Assembly (NCBI GenBank): GCA_029289265.1
Contig: JARFTX010000032.1
Location: 1 to 39,929, forward strand
Direction of reading: 5' to 3'
Source: Gammaproteobacteria bacterium
GTDB lineage: Bacteria > Pseudomonadota > Gammaproteobacteria > Burkholderiales > Rhodocyclaceae
DNA length: 39,929 bases
Below are positions 27,351 to 35,226 of the stretch, one piece after another. Each line of letters opens with the position of its first letter. The stretch's first letter is position 1. The position numbers and the translations under genes are program-made. Under the pieces are notes generated by a model. It saw only the letters and a program-made list of their open reading frames with translations. It was not told where the DNA came from and searched no databases.

Positions 27351-28805
27351 TCATAGCAGCACGATGTCGAACTGCTCCTGCGTGTAGCTGCTCTCGGGAT
27401 GCAGCGAGACCTTCTTGTCGATGAAGTCCGACAGCATCGCGAGCGACTGCGACTCCTCGTCGAGGAAGAGGTCGATCACGGTCGGCGAGGCGAGCACGCG
27501 GAACTCGCGTGCGTTGAACTGGCGCGCCTCGCGCAGGATCTCGCGCAGGATCTCGTAGCACATGGTGCGTGCGGTCTTCAGTTCGCCGCGGCCCTCGCAG
27601 GTCGGGCACGGCTCGCACAGCAGATGGGCGAGCGACTCGCGGGTGCGCTTGCGCGTCATCTCGACCAGCCCCAGCGCGGTGAAGCCGTTGACGCTCATCT
27701 TGGTGTGATCGCGCGCGAGCGCCTTGCGGAACTCCTCGAGCACCATCTCGCGGTGCTCGGGGTTCTCCATGTCGATGAAGTCGATGATGATGATGCCGCC
27801 GAGGTTGCGCAGCCGCAGCTGGCGCGCGATCGTATGCGCCGCCTCGAGATTGGTCTTGAAGATCGTGTCGTCGAAATTGCGCGCGCCGACGAAGCCACCG
27901 GTGTTCACATCGACCGTGGTCATCGCCTCGGTCTGGTCGATGATCAGGTAACCGCCGGACTTGAGCTCGACGCGCCGGGCGAGCGCCCTCTGGATCTCGT
28001 CCTCGACGTTGTGCAGATCGAAGATCGGCCGCTCGCCGCCGTAGTGCTCGAGAAGCGGCAGCACCTTGGGGCTGTAATCCGCGGCGAACGTACCGAGCTT
28101 CTGGTGGTTCTCGCGCGAGTCGATCAGGATGCGCGTGGTGTCGTCGGTGACCAGGTCGCGCAGCACGCGCTGCGCGAGGTCGAGATCCTCGTAGAGCAGG
28201 GTCGGCGGCAGCCGCCCGGTGGCGCTGCTGCGGATCTCCGTCCACAGCTTGCGCAGGTAGGCGATGTCGGCGGCGAGCTCGTCGTCGGAGGCCGTCTCGG
28301 CCATGGTCCGGACGATGAAGCCGCCGTTCTCTTCGGGCGGCACGAGGCGTGTGAGCCGGTCTCGCAGCGCGTCGCGCTCGCTCTGGTCCTCGATGCGCTG
28401 CGAGATGCCGATGTGGCGCTCCTGCGGGAGATACACGAGGAGCCGCCCGGCGATGCTGATCTGGGTCGACAGGCGCGCGCCCTTGGAGCCCAGCGGATCC
28501 TTGAGTACTTGCACCGTGAGGCTTTGGCCCTCGCTCAGGATGCGTTCGATGGGGCGTGCGGCATCGGACTGGCTGCGCTCGCTCCAGATGTCGGCGACGT
28601 GGAGAAAGGCGGTGCGTTCGAGCCCGATGTCGATGAAGGCCGATTGCATGCCCGGCAGCACGCGCACGACCTTGCCGAGGTAGATGTTGCCGACGATGCC
28701 GCGGTTAGCGGTGCGTTCGACGTGCAGTTCCTGGACCACGCCCTGCTCGACCAGGGCGACCCGGGTCTCCTGCGGGGTGCAGTTGACGAGAAATTCGATG
28801 CTCAT
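27351..28805 (-). CDS. rng: ribonuclease G
   Basis: A 484-residue endoribonuclease of the RNase E/G family. The N-terminal S1 domain includes [21 protein letters not shown], catalytic Asp blocks are [11 protein letters not shown] and IIIDFIDM, and the Zn-link is [11 protein letters not shown]. It trims 16S rRNA 5' ends and degrades mRNAs. The ATG at 28805 gives the family start [17 protein letters not shown]; a frame extending to 28865 passes through the hairpin and is not family-like. maf lies upstream on the same strand, and a long inverted repeat sits 16 bases before the ATG. Confidence 0.96.
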   Translation of the reverse strand: MSIEFLVNCTPQETRVALVEQGVVQELHVERTANRGIVGNIYLGKVVRVLPGMQSAFIDIGLERTAFLHVADIWSERSQSDAARPIERILSEGQSLTVQVLKDPLGSKGARLSTQISIAGRLLVYLPQERHIGISQRIEDQSERDALRDRLTRLVPPEENGGFIVRTMAETASDDELAADIAYLRKLWTEIRSSATGRLPPTLLYEDLDLAQRVLRDLVTDDTTRILIDSRENHQKLGTFAADYSPKVLPLLEHYGGERPIFDLHNVEDEIQRALARRVELKSGGYLIIDQTEAMTTVDVNTGGFVGARNFDDTIFKTNLEAAHTIARQLRLRNLGGIIIIDFIDMENPEHREMVLEEFRKALARDHTKMSVNGFTALGLVEMTRKRTRESLAHLLCEPCPTCEGRGELKTARTMCYEILREILREARQFNAREFRVLASPTVIDLFLDEESQSLAMLSDFIDKKVSLHPESSYTQEQFDIVLL

Positions 28806-28821
28806 GGGCGGGGCGCGAATA

Positions 28822-28872
28822 ATGGGAAATGCGCAATGGCAGGCATCGTGCCCGCCCTTGCGCATTGCCCAT
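28822..28872. repeat. 51-base long inverted repeat between maf and rng
   Basis: Arms of 15 bases (28822-28836 and 28858-28872) match with one mismatch. Inside them GGC-A-GGCA and TGCC-C-GCC pair around a TCG loop, so almost the whole element folds into one hairpin. It occupies most of the maf-rng gap and ends 16 bases before the rng ATG. No T-run follows, so it is not a standard terminator. It may be an mRNA processing or autoregulatory structure for RNase G, or a palindromic repeat element. Confidence 0.8.
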
Positions 28873-28886
28873 CGGCGCGCGCGCGT

Positions 28887-29513
28887 TCATGGAAGAAGAG
28901 AATAGCCGAAGGATTCGAGCAACTGGGCGGTTTCGTAGAGCGGCAGGCCCATGATTCCGCTGTAGCTGCCCGCGATCGATTGCACGAAGATCGCCGCATG
29001 CCCCTGGATCGCATAGGCGCCGGCCTTGTCCATGGGCTCGCCGCTTGCGACGTAGTGGCGGATCTCGGCCTCGGCAAGGGTGCGGAACTGCACCTGGCTG
29101 GTGCTCACCACGCTGCGGGTGCGCGCGCCGTCGCAGATCGCCACTGCGGTCAGGACGCGGTGCGTGCGGCCGGAAAGCCGCTCCAGAATCCGGCGGGCGT
29201 CGTCGGCCGAGGCGGGCTTGCCGATGATCTCGCCGTCAAGCTCCAGCGTGGTGTCGGCAGCGAGCACTGCGCGTTGCGGCAGATGCCGCCACAACAGACG
29301 CCGAAATCCCGCGTCGGCCTTGGTCAGCGCCAGCCGCTCGACATAGCGCTCGACTGGCTCACCGGCGAACGGTGTCTCGTCGACGTCCGCATCTTCGCCG
29401 CGCTCGCCGCCGCGGAACACCAGCGGATCGAAGTGCATGCCGATCTGGCGCAGCAGATCGCGTCGGCGAGGGCTGCGCGAGGCGAGGTAGATGCGGTGCG
29501 GAGCAATGGCCAT
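28887..29513 (-). CDS. maf: Maf family nucleoside triphosphate pyrophosphatase
   Basis: A 208-residue house-cleaning pyrophosphatase of the Maf/YhdE type (dTTP/UTP-class by overall form, not proved). Visible blocks: IYLASRSPRRRDLLRQIG (phosphate-binding N-terminus), VLAADTTLELDGEIIGKP, LSGRTHRVLTAVAI and DKAGAYAIQGHAAIFV. It lies upstream of rng on the same strand. In many relatives maf follows rlmH directly, but here a plus-strand island separates them. Confidence 0.94.
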   Translation of the reverse strand: MAIAPHRIYLASRSPRRRDLLRQIGMHFDPLVFRGGERGEDADVDETPFAGEPVERYVERLALTKADAGFRRLLWRHLPQRAVLAADTTLELDGEIIGKPASADDARRILERLSGRTHRVLTAVAICDGARTRSVVSTSQVQFRTLAEAEIRHYVASGEPMDKAGAYAIQGHAAIFVQSIAGSYSGIMGLPLYETAQLLESFGYSLLP

Positions 29514-29648
29514 GGGATGGTCCCGAAAGCGTCAGTCAATCGTGCGTGGGCATTCTAACGCGCGCCGTTGGTCCGTGCGCGCCATGGCGGCATGGGCCCG
29601 GGCGCTCGCCCGGATGCGCCGGCCGATGTCGCCCGATCATCTTGGCAT

Positions 29649-29690
29649 TTGATCTGTGTCATATGGCCTAAGGCATAGCGTTGCTAGACT
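29649..29690 (+). promoter_or_regulatory. FNR/DNR-like site and -10 element upstream of the cupredoxin operon
   Basis: TTGATCTGTGTCAT (29649-29662) matches the relaxed consensus TTGAT-N4-RTCAA at nine of ten defined positions. TAGACT (29685-29690) is a possible -10 (four of six). The site centre would lie about 41.5 bases upstream of a start near 29697, the class II activation distance. It faces the micro-ORF and the three-gene periplasmic operon. Confidence 0.6.
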
Positions 29691-29762
29691 CCGCGGCGCT
29701 GCACAGCCCTCCAGACGCCAATACGATGCTCTTTCCGGCCCTCAGTCGACATATCGGAAGCG

Positions 29763-29939
29763 ATGGCGGGCGAGCGCACCCTGTCGGAGACGATGCGTCT
29801 GCGCCTGGGCAGCATCAATGTGTCGGCCGCGGCCAATGCCGCGCTAACCGGCGAATCGGCCGGCCGCAGCCGGGAACTCACCGAGCTTGCCGAGCGGCTC
29901 GAACAGTGGGTATCGCAGTTCAGATGGGGCGCCCCCTAG
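29763..29939 (+). CDS. 58-residue micro-ORF resembling a chemoreceptor C-terminus
   Basis: The predicted peptide begins MAGERTLSETMRLRLG, and its second half, SRELTELAERLEQWVSQFRW, has the look of the extreme C-terminal helix of methyl-accepting chemotaxis proteins (rich in Ala/Glu/Leu, ending in a Phe-Arg-hydrophobic motif). The frame is closed upstream by TAG at 29685, and no receptor sequence is seen before it. It is therefore either a relic of a lost receptor gene or a genuine small protein. GGAAG is only two bases before the ATG, a poor ribosome-binding site; ATG 29793 is an alternative. Family assignment is by eye. Confidence 0.4.
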   Translation: MAGERTLSETMRLRLGSINVSAAANAALTGESAGRSRELTELAERLEQWVSQFRWGAP

Positions 29940-30013
29940 CATTCCCATACCACGCCCGGTCATGCAGTCGTCGTGAAGAGTCGTTCATACAACCTGATAG
30001 GAGTCATTCAACC

Positions 30014-30481
30014 ATGCGCAAATCCGTGATCGCCCTGGCCGCCGGTGCGGCCCTCCTGTTCGCCGTGCCGTTCGCCGCGTCCGCCGACTACGTCAAGAAC
30101 GGTGCCGACATCGTCAAGGCGGCCGATTGGGAGAAGATGGAAACCGTCGTGATCGAGCTCGACGACCACGATTTCCATCCGCAGCACCTCAAGCTCAAGG
30201 CCGGTCAGCCCTACCGGCTCGTCATCAAGAACGTCGGCGAGCAGGATCACTACTACACCGCCGAGGAGTTCTTCCGCTCGGTCGCCTGGCGCAAGGTGCA
30301 GACGCCCAGGCCGCAGGGCGGTGAAGTCAAGGCGCCGTACTTCACCGCGCTCGAGGCCTACAAGGACGGCGGGGTCGTCGAGGCCTTCTTCGTAACGGTG
30401 GAGAAGGGCACGTTCGAGGTGGTGTGCACGATCGACGATCACGTCGACAAGGGCATGCACGGTACCATCACGGTCGAGTAA
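30014..30481 (+). CDS. periplasmic cupredoxin-like protein 1
   Basis: A 155-residue exported protein with a clear signal peptide (MRKSVIALAAGAALLFAVPF, cleavage likely after ASA). The mature part is a cupredoxin fold: ETVVIELDDHDFHPQHLKL and AGQPYRLVIKNVGEQDHYY. Likely type-1 copper ligands are H79, C138, H143 and M148 (C-x4-H-x4-M in VVCTIDDHVDKGM). The usual Pro-Gly before the second His is replaced by Asp-Asp, which is unusual. Probable role: one-electron carrier or copper-binding protein in the periplasm. It is followed by the haem-type protein (32-base gap) and is clearly paralogous to cupredoxin 2. RBS AGGAG at 29999. Confidence 0.87.
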   Translation: MRKSVIALAAGAALLFAVPFAASADYVKNGADIVKAADWEKMETVVIELDDHDFHPQHLKLKAGQPYRLVIKNVGEQDHYYTAEEFFRSVAWRKVQTPRPQGGEVKAPYFTALEAYKDGGVVEAFFVTVEKGTFEVVCTIDDHVDKGMHGTITVE

Positions 30482-30513
30482 TCCGCCGAAGCCGAATCGA
30501 GGAGAAGCGCCCG

Positions 30514-31404
30514 ATGACGAAGCCGATCGTCGCCCTGTTCGTTGCATTGTCGGCCAGCGCGTTTGCGCAGGCACCGCAGGTCATCCCCGTCGTCGTCCTG
30601 GCGGCGAGTCCGGTCGTGGATGGCGACCTGGCCGAATGGGGTGGCGAAGGCTGGATCGAGGTTGCCGTCACGCCCGCGCTCGAGCGTGGCGAGCGCGGCG
30701 AGTTCGGGCTCGATCCGAGCGGCGACCGCAATGCGACCGGCCGTGTCACGGTCGAATTGAAGGCCGGCGTCGCCGACGGGCGCTTCTATCTCGCCGCCCG
30801 CTACCCGGACGATGCCGCCGACACCGTGCACAAGCCGTGGGAGCTGCGCGGTGAGCGCTACCAGCGTGGGAACCAGCTCGAGGACATGTTTGCAGTGCGT
30901 TTCCACATGTCCGGCGAGTTTAATCGTTCGATGCTGTCGACGAGCGAGTACTCGACCGATGTGTGGCTGTGGTCGGCGGCGCGCACCAACCCGTCCGGCG
31001 TCGCCGAGGACATGGTGCACAGCTTCACGACGCGGCTGACGGAGTCCGCCGCCGAGTACGAGACGAAGGCGGGCACGGTGATCTACATCTCGAAGCGGCG
31101 CGATGCCGGCAACGCTCCTTACGAGATGCGCCAGCGCCCGCGCGAGCAGGCCGGCAATCGCGTGCCCTCGTTCGAGCCGGCCCAGCCCGGCGGCAGCGTC
31201 GCCGACGTCGCCGCCAAGGGCGTCTGGCAGGGCGGCATCTGGCACCTCGAGTTCGGGCGCGCGCTCGATACCGGCCATGCCGATGACGTGGCGTTCGCAC
31301 CGGGCACGAAACTGCTCGGCCAGATCGCCGTCTTCAACCGTGGCGGCGAGGAGCACAAGAGTGTCTCGGAACCGTTGCTTTTCGACTTCTCCGCAATCAA
31401 ATGA
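30514..31404 (+). CDS. ethylbenzene dehydrogenase-type haem-binding (EB_dh) periplasmic protein
   Basis: A 296-residue exported protein (signal peptide ending near AFAQA). It matches the EB_dh domain seen in gamma subunits of DMSO-reductase-family enzymes (ethylbenzene dehydrogenase, DMS dehydrogenase, chlorate reductase), which hold haem b: VVDGDLAEW (34-42), EDMFAVRF (123-130), STDVWLWSAARTNPSGVAED (147-166) and GIWHLEFGRALDT. In known members haem is ligated by Met and Lys; M132 or M140 and a later Lys are candidates only. No molybdenum catalytic subunit is nearby, so it may work as an independent electron carrier. GAGGAG at 30499-30504; overlaps cupredoxin 2 by ATGA. Confidence 0.85.
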   Translation: MTKPIVALFVALSASAFAQAPQVIPVVVLAASPVVDGDLAEWGGEGWIEVAVTPALERGERGEFGLDPSGDRNATGRVTVELKAGVADGRFYLAARYPDDAADTVHKPWELRGERYQRGNQLEDMFAVRFHMSGEFNRSMLSTSEYSTDVWLWSAARTNPSGVAEDMVHSFTTRLTESAAEYETKAGTVIYISKRRDAGNAPYEMRQRPREQAGNRVPSFEPAQPGGSVADVAAKGVWQGGIWHLEFGRALDTGHADDVAFAPGTKLLGQIAVFNRGGEEHKSVSEPLLFDFSAIK

Positions 31405-31904
31405 CGGGTCCCAAGTTCATGCCCGCCCTGCGCTCCGGGGTCTATGGCCTCGCGCTGGCGACCCTGCTGGCCCTCGCGCGGCCCGCCTTCGGCGCCGCCG
31501 ACGATCCCATGCCCGAGGGCATTCGCCAGCACCCGGCGGTTGCGGCCGCCGACTGGGACCAGACCATCGAGATCGTCATCGAACTCGGTGACCACCACTA
31601 CGAGCCCGACGAACTCACGCTCAAGGTCGGTCAGCCGTACAAGCTCACATTGAAGAACATCGGCCAGGTCGCGCACGACATGGTCGGCGGCTCGTTCTTC
31701 GACGAGCGCGTGATCGCGCTGCGCATGGTGAACTCGCGCGTCGGGCGGGTCATGGCCGATCACATCAATTCGATCTACGTGCGCGCCCGCAACGATTCCG
31801 AACTCTGGCTGATTCCGCTCGAGGCAGGCGAATACACCTTCTTCTGCAGCCTGCCGGGCCACCGCGACGGCGGCATGGAGGGGGTGGTGCGGATCGAACC
31901 CTGA
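31401..31904 (+). CDS. periplasmic cupredoxin-like protein 2
   Basis: A 167-residue exported protein with a signal segment (YGLALATLLALARPAFGAAD). The mature part parallels cupredoxin 1: AADWDQTIEIVIELGDHHYE aligns with AADWEKMETVVIELDDHDFH, and VGQPYKLTLKNIGQVAHDM with its copper-site loop. Probable ligands are H92, C149, H154 and M159 in the standard FFCSLPGHRDGGM motif. The start ATG overlaps the EB_dh stop, so the three genes are coupled. Likely an electron carrier exchanging electrons with the haem protein and an unseen respiratory partner. It ends 18 bases from the convergent rlmH stop. Confidence 0.87.
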   Translation: MTGPKFMPALRSGVYGLALATLLALARPAFGAADDPMPEGIRQHPAVAAADWDQTIEIVIELGDHHYEPDELTLKVGQPYKLTLKNIGQVAHDMVGGSFFDERVIALRMVNSRVGRVMADHINSIYVRARNDSELWLIPLEAGEYTFFCSLPGHRDGGMEGVVRIEP

Positions 31905-31922
31905 GCGGGGGCGCAGAGGCCC

Positions 31923-32393
31923 TCACTCGCGGTGGTACGGATGGCCTTTCAGGAGGCTCCAGGCGCGGTAGAGGGCTTCCGCGAGTAGCGGGCGCACCAG
32001 CGCGTGCGGCAGCGTCAGGCTCGACAGGCGCAGCCGCTCGTGCGCGGCGTCCTTGAGGGGCGGTGCCAGCCCGTCGGGGCCGCCGACGACGAAGGCGACG
32101 TCGTCGCCTTCGGCCTGCCAGGCCTCGAGCCGCGCCGCCAGCTCGACTGTGGTGAGATCGCGCCCGCGCTCGTCGAGCACCACCCTACGGCAGCGCGCCG
32201 GCAGCGCCGCGCCGATGCGCTCGGCTTCGGCGGCCATCATCGCGGCGACGCTCTTCCCGCTCGTGCGCGGCTCGGCCTTGATCTCGACGAGCTCGAGCGG
32301 CAGCTCGCGGGGCATGCGGCGGGCGTACTCGTCGAAGCCGGCTTGCACCCATTGCGGCATGCGTGTGCCGACGGCGACGACGAGAAGCCTCAT
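31923..32393 (-). CDS. rlmH: 23S rRNA pseudouridine-1915 N3-methyltransferase
   Basis: A 156-residue SPOUT methyltransferase, normal length. Family blocks: [20 protein letters not shown] at the start, [22 protein letters not shown] (SAM-binding) and [20 protein letters not shown]. It methylates the pseudouridine of helix 69 in 70S ribosomes. The start overlaps the rsfS stop by four bases. In relatives maf usually follows; here the cupredoxin island intervenes. Confidence 0.97.
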   Translation of the reverse strand: MRLLVVAVGTRMPQWVQAGFDEYARRMPRELPLELVEIKAEPRTSGKSVAAMMAAEAERIGAALPARCRRVVLDERGRDLTTVELAARLEAWQAEGDDVAFVVGGPDGLAPPLKDAAHERLRLSSLTLPHALVRPLLAEALYRAWSLLKGHPYHRE

Positions 32394-32764
32394 TCAGTCT
32401 TGGCGGGATGGGTCGGCGCGGGGATGCGGCGCCGCGACGACGGCGTCGTCGTCCACAGCTCCTCGATGCGGTAGTAGTCGCGGATGGCGGGCTGCATGAT
32501 GTGCACGACGGCGTCGGCGAGATCGACCAGCACCCACTCGCCGCTTTCCTCGCCTTCGACGCTGACGACCTCGCCACCGGCCTCCTTGACCTTCACCTGA
32601 ACGTGCTGGGCGAGCGCCCGGGTCTGGCGGTTGGAGTCGGCACTGGCGACGATGACCCGGTCGAAGAGCGGCGTCACCTTGGACGTGTTGATGACTTGGA
32701 TGTCTTGCGCCTTGATGTCCTCGAGCGCGGCAACGACGATTTTCTGGAGTTTGCGGATGTCCAT
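32390..32764 (-). CDS. rsfS: ribosomal silencing factor RsfS
   Basis: A 124-residue protein of the Iojap/RsfS family, which binds uL14 and blocks subunit joining under starvation. Conserved parts: [39 protein letters not shown] and [17 protein letters not shown]. The C-terminal tail ([20 protein letters not shown]) is basic and variable, as is usual. nadD lies six bases upstream and rlmH overlaps downstream. Confidence 0.96.
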   Translation of the reverse strand: MDIRKLQKIVVAALEDIKAQDIQVINTSKVTPLFDRVIVASADSNRQTRALAQHVQVKVKEAGGEVVSVEGEESGEWVLVDLADAVVHIMQPAIRDYYRIEELWTTTPSSRRRIPAPTHPAKTE

Positions 32765-32770
32765 CAGATC

Positions 32771-33442
32771 CTAGCGGTAGAGGTCGTTCGACCCAATATA
32801 GTCGAGAACGGAATCGGGAATCAAATAGCGGGCACTGTGCTGGCAGGCGACCAGGTCGCGTATCAGCGAGGCGGAGATCGCCAGTGGCGTCATGTCGAAG
32901 GGCACGACGCAACCGGCAGCGGTGCCGGCGAGCGAAGCCGCGTCGGTGCGGATGCGCGCCTGGCAGGCGCGCTCCAGCACCGGGTCGAGCACGCCCGGCC
33001 AGCGCCGCCCGTGAGGCTCGGTGCCGGGACGGTTGGCGACGGCGATGTGGGCGAGGTCGAAGAGCTCCGTCCAGCGATGCCAGCCCGGCAGACCCTGGAA
33101 GGCATCCGCTCCGAGCAGCAGGACCAGCGGACGATCGGGGCCGATCTCCGCCCGCACGCGTTCGAGCGTGAGCACCGTGTAGCTCTTGCCGCGGGCGCGC
33201 ACCTCGCCGTCGTCGACCTCGAAGGCGGGGTTGCCGGCCACCGCCCGCCGGACCATCTCGAGCCGGTGACCGGCCGCACACCGCGGCGTGGTGCGGTGCG
33301 GCGGCTCGCCCGCCGGAACGAAGCGGACGCGCGCGAGCCCGAGGGCGTCGCGCGCCTCTTCTGCGAGCCGCAGGTGGCCCAGATGGATGGGGTCGAAGGT
33401 GCCGCCGAGCAGGCCCAGCGGGCCGGCATCAGGTGATGTCAC
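32771..33442 (-). CDS. nadD: nicotinate-nucleotide adenylyltransferase
   Basis: About 223 residues. The nucleotidyltransferase motif GLLGGTFDPIHLGHLRLAEE is at the N-terminus and the second motif LAISASLIRDLVA near the C-terminus; LLLGADAFQGLPGWHRW is also typical. It makes nicotinate adenine dinucleotide in NAD synthesis. I prefer GTG at 33442 (14-bp overlap with the preceding gene, family-like short N-terminus). An ATG at 33478 is in frame and would add 12 residues with a 50-bp overlap. It heads the nadD-rsfS-rlmH operon. Confidence 0.94.
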   Translation of the reverse strand: MTSPDAGPLGLLGGTFDPIHLGHLRLAEEARDALGLARVRFVPAGEPPHRTTPRCAAGHRLEMVRRAVAGNPAFEVDDGEVRARGKSYTVLTLERVRAEIGPDRPLVLLLGADAFQGLPGWHRWTELFDLAHIAVANRPGTEPHGRRWPGVLDPVLERACQARIRTDAASLAGTAAGCVVPFDMTPLAISASLIRDLVACQHSARYLIPDSVLDYIGSNDLYR

Positions 33443-34202
33443 GGTCGTCCGCGTCGGTGCCGAAGATCTCGCGGGCATTGATATAGAAGCTCGCGAAGAG
33501 GATCGGCACCAGCACCAGCGGGAGCAGCAGGAAGAGCACGGTCGACAGGAACGGCACGAGCAGGCCCAGCGTCGACGCGACGATCGTCGGAATCAGGAAT
33601 CCGAAAAAGGTCACCCCGATTCCGTAGGAGAGGAAGGGGCGCCAGTTGCGGGCGCAGGCGACGAAGCTGAAGACGATGGCCTTGGGAGCCGGGCAGTTCC
33701 ACCAGCCGGCGAGGATGGGGGCGAACCAGTAGCCCATGATGACGGGGATCGACAGGGTCAGGGCGACCAGCATCGAGAAGGTGAGATTGGGCGCGTCGAC
33801 GGATTCGGCGTCGATCGTGGCGGCGCCGGTCAGCAGCTTCATCAGCGCTCCGCCATCGACCGCCATGGTCAGGAGCAGCACCAGGATGCTCGCGATCAGG
33901 TAGATGCCGCCGATGGTGACGAGCGTCGGCAGGTTGGTCTTGAAGCCCGAAAACAGGATGTCGGGACCGGCCTTGCGGCCCTCGTCGATGGCGCGGCAGG
34001 TGTTGAGGACGCCGAGCGAGAAGACCGGCATCAGCAGCGACGCGACGGGTTGTCCGATGAGCGGCACGGCACTGATGAAGACGAGGATGAGCAGGTAGCC
34101 GAAAGCCGCGAAGGTGAGCAGCGCGGGATTGCGGCGCCACAGCATCACGGCTTCGTAGAGCCAGGCCCAGCCGCGCTGGATCGGAAGTTGTCGTGCTTGC
34201 AT
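33429..34202 (-). CDS. BPSS1780 family membrane protein
   Basis: A 257-residue protein with about six hydrophobic segments. It begins MQARQLPIQRGWAWLYEAVM, then LLTFAAFGYLLILVFISAVP, ASLLMPVFSLGVLNTCRAID, IGGIYLIASILVLLLTMAVD, VALTLSIPVIMGYWFAPILA and FLSTVLFLLLPLVLVPILFA. This resembles the BPSS1780-type membrane protein family common in Betaproteobacteria; function unknown. It overlaps nadD downstream and follows thrB by 59 bases. There is no clear ribosome-binding site before the ATG at 34202. Confidence 0.85.
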   Translation of the reverse strand: MQARQLPIQRGWAWLYEAVMLWRRNPALLTFAAFGYLLILVFISAVPLIGQPVASLLMPVFSLGVLNTCRAIDEGRKAGPDILFSGFKTNLPTLVTIGGIYLIASILVLLLTMAVDGGALMKLLTGAATIDAESVDAPNLTFSMLVALTLSIPVIMGYWFAPILAGWWNCPAPKAIVFSFVACARNWRPFLSYGIGVTFFGFLIPTIVASTLGLLVPFLSTVLFLLLPLVLVPILFASFYINAREIFGTDADDRDIT

Positions 34203-34261
34203 GGGGTTTGGGCTTCTGGTCGGGTAAGACGTGGTAGGAATGGGGGCTTTGCCGCGGGCGC

Positions 34262-35203
34262 TCAGCCGGGCAAGGGCGGGGTCGCGGCAACGCGCAGGCG
34301 CAGAATCGCGGCGTACTCGGCGGGGTCCTTGACCTGGACCATCTCGCCCGGTTTCGGCAGATGGAGATCCTCGGCGCGCGAGAGCCAGAAGCGCAGCGCG
34401 GCGGCGCGCAGCATGGCTTGCCAGCACTGCCGCTCGGCTTGGGTGAAGGGCCGCTCGGCGTGGTAGGCGTCCAGCAGCGCGGCGGTGCGCGACGGATCGA
34501 GCTGCTTGTCGGGGCCGACGCACCAGTCGTTCACCGTCACCGCGACGTCGAACAGCAGCGCATCGTTGCCGGCGAAGTAGAAGTCGATGACTCCGCCGAT
34601 GTGCTCGCCGTCCCACAGCACGTTGTCGCGGAACAGGTCGGCGTGGATCACGCCCTGCGGCAGCGTCTCGAAGCCCTGGGTGGCCTGGAAGGCCAGCTCG
34701 GCATCGAGCAGTGCCCGCTCGTCGGCGCCGAGGTGCGCACGCACGCGCGCGCCGGTGTCGGCACGCCAGGCCGCGCCGCGCGCGTTCTCGAGCCGCCGCC
34801 CATAGGACTGGCCGGCCAGGTGCAGGCCGGCGAGCATCGCGCCGACGCGGGCGCAGTGGTCAGCCGTGGGCGCCATCTCGGAGACGCCGTTCAGCCGCCT
34901 CACCAGTGCGGCCGGGCGCTCGCTCAAGGTACCGAGATATTCGTTGTCGCGATTCGCGATCGGTGCCGGCACCGGCAGCCCGTGGTGGGCCAAGTGCGCC
35001 ATCAGGTAGAGGAAGTAGGGCAGGTCGCCGCGCGGGATCGCCTCGAACAGCGTCAGCACGTAACGCCCCAGCGTGGTCGTGACGAAGAAGTTGCTGTTCT
35101 GCACGCCCGCGGGAATGCCGCGAAACTCGACCAGCCGCCCGACGGCGTAGCCGCCGAGCCAGTGCGCGAGCTGTCCCGCCGAGACGGAGGTGAAGACCGA
35201 CAT
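34262..35203 (-). CDS. thrB: homoserine kinase (ThrB, aminoglycoside-phosphotransferase fold)
   Basis: A 313-residue kinase phosphorylating homoserine for threonine synthesis. This is the APH-fold type used by Betaproteobacteria and pseudomonads rather than the GHMP type. Motifs: MSVFTSVSAGQLAHWLGGY, FRGIPAGVQNSNFFV, the catalytic loop GVIHADLFRDNVLW (Asp/Asn), and GGVIDFYFAGNDALLFDVAV (metal Asp). A full-length start at 35203. It lies 23 bases downstream of the DUF2782 gene; that pairing is common in this group. Confidence 0.95.
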   Translation of the reverse strand: MSVFTSVSAGQLAHWLGGYAVGRLVEFRGIPAGVQNSNFFVTTTLGRYVLTLFEAIPRGDLPYFLYLMAHLAHHGLPVPAPIANRDNEYLGTLSERPAALVRRLNGVSEMAPTADHCARVGAMLAGLHLAGQSYGRRLENARGAAWRADTGARVRAHLGADERALLDAELAFQATQGFETLPQGVIHADLFRDNVLWDGEHIGGVIDFYFAGNDALLFDVAVTVNDWCVGPDKQLDPSRTAALLDAYHAERPFTQAERQCWQAMLRAAALRFWLSRAEDLHLPKPGEMVQVKDPAEYAAILRLRVAATPPLPG

Positions 35204-35226
35204 CGTGCGCGATCAGCTCTCGCCGC

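Larger units (their letters stand above)
29514..30013. other. 500-base divergent region with an FNR-like promoter and a micro-ORF
   Basis: This separates maf (-) from the cupredoxin operon (+). It holds an FNR-type site with a correctly spaced -10 element (29649-29690), a 58-codon ORF (29763-29939) and AGGAG at 29999-30003 for the first cupredoxin gene. The rest shows no recognisable feature. Confidence 0.7.

Noticed and set aside
27399-29558. A 719-codon open frame on the + strand
   Set aside because: Antisense to rng and maf, both of which are clear by motif.
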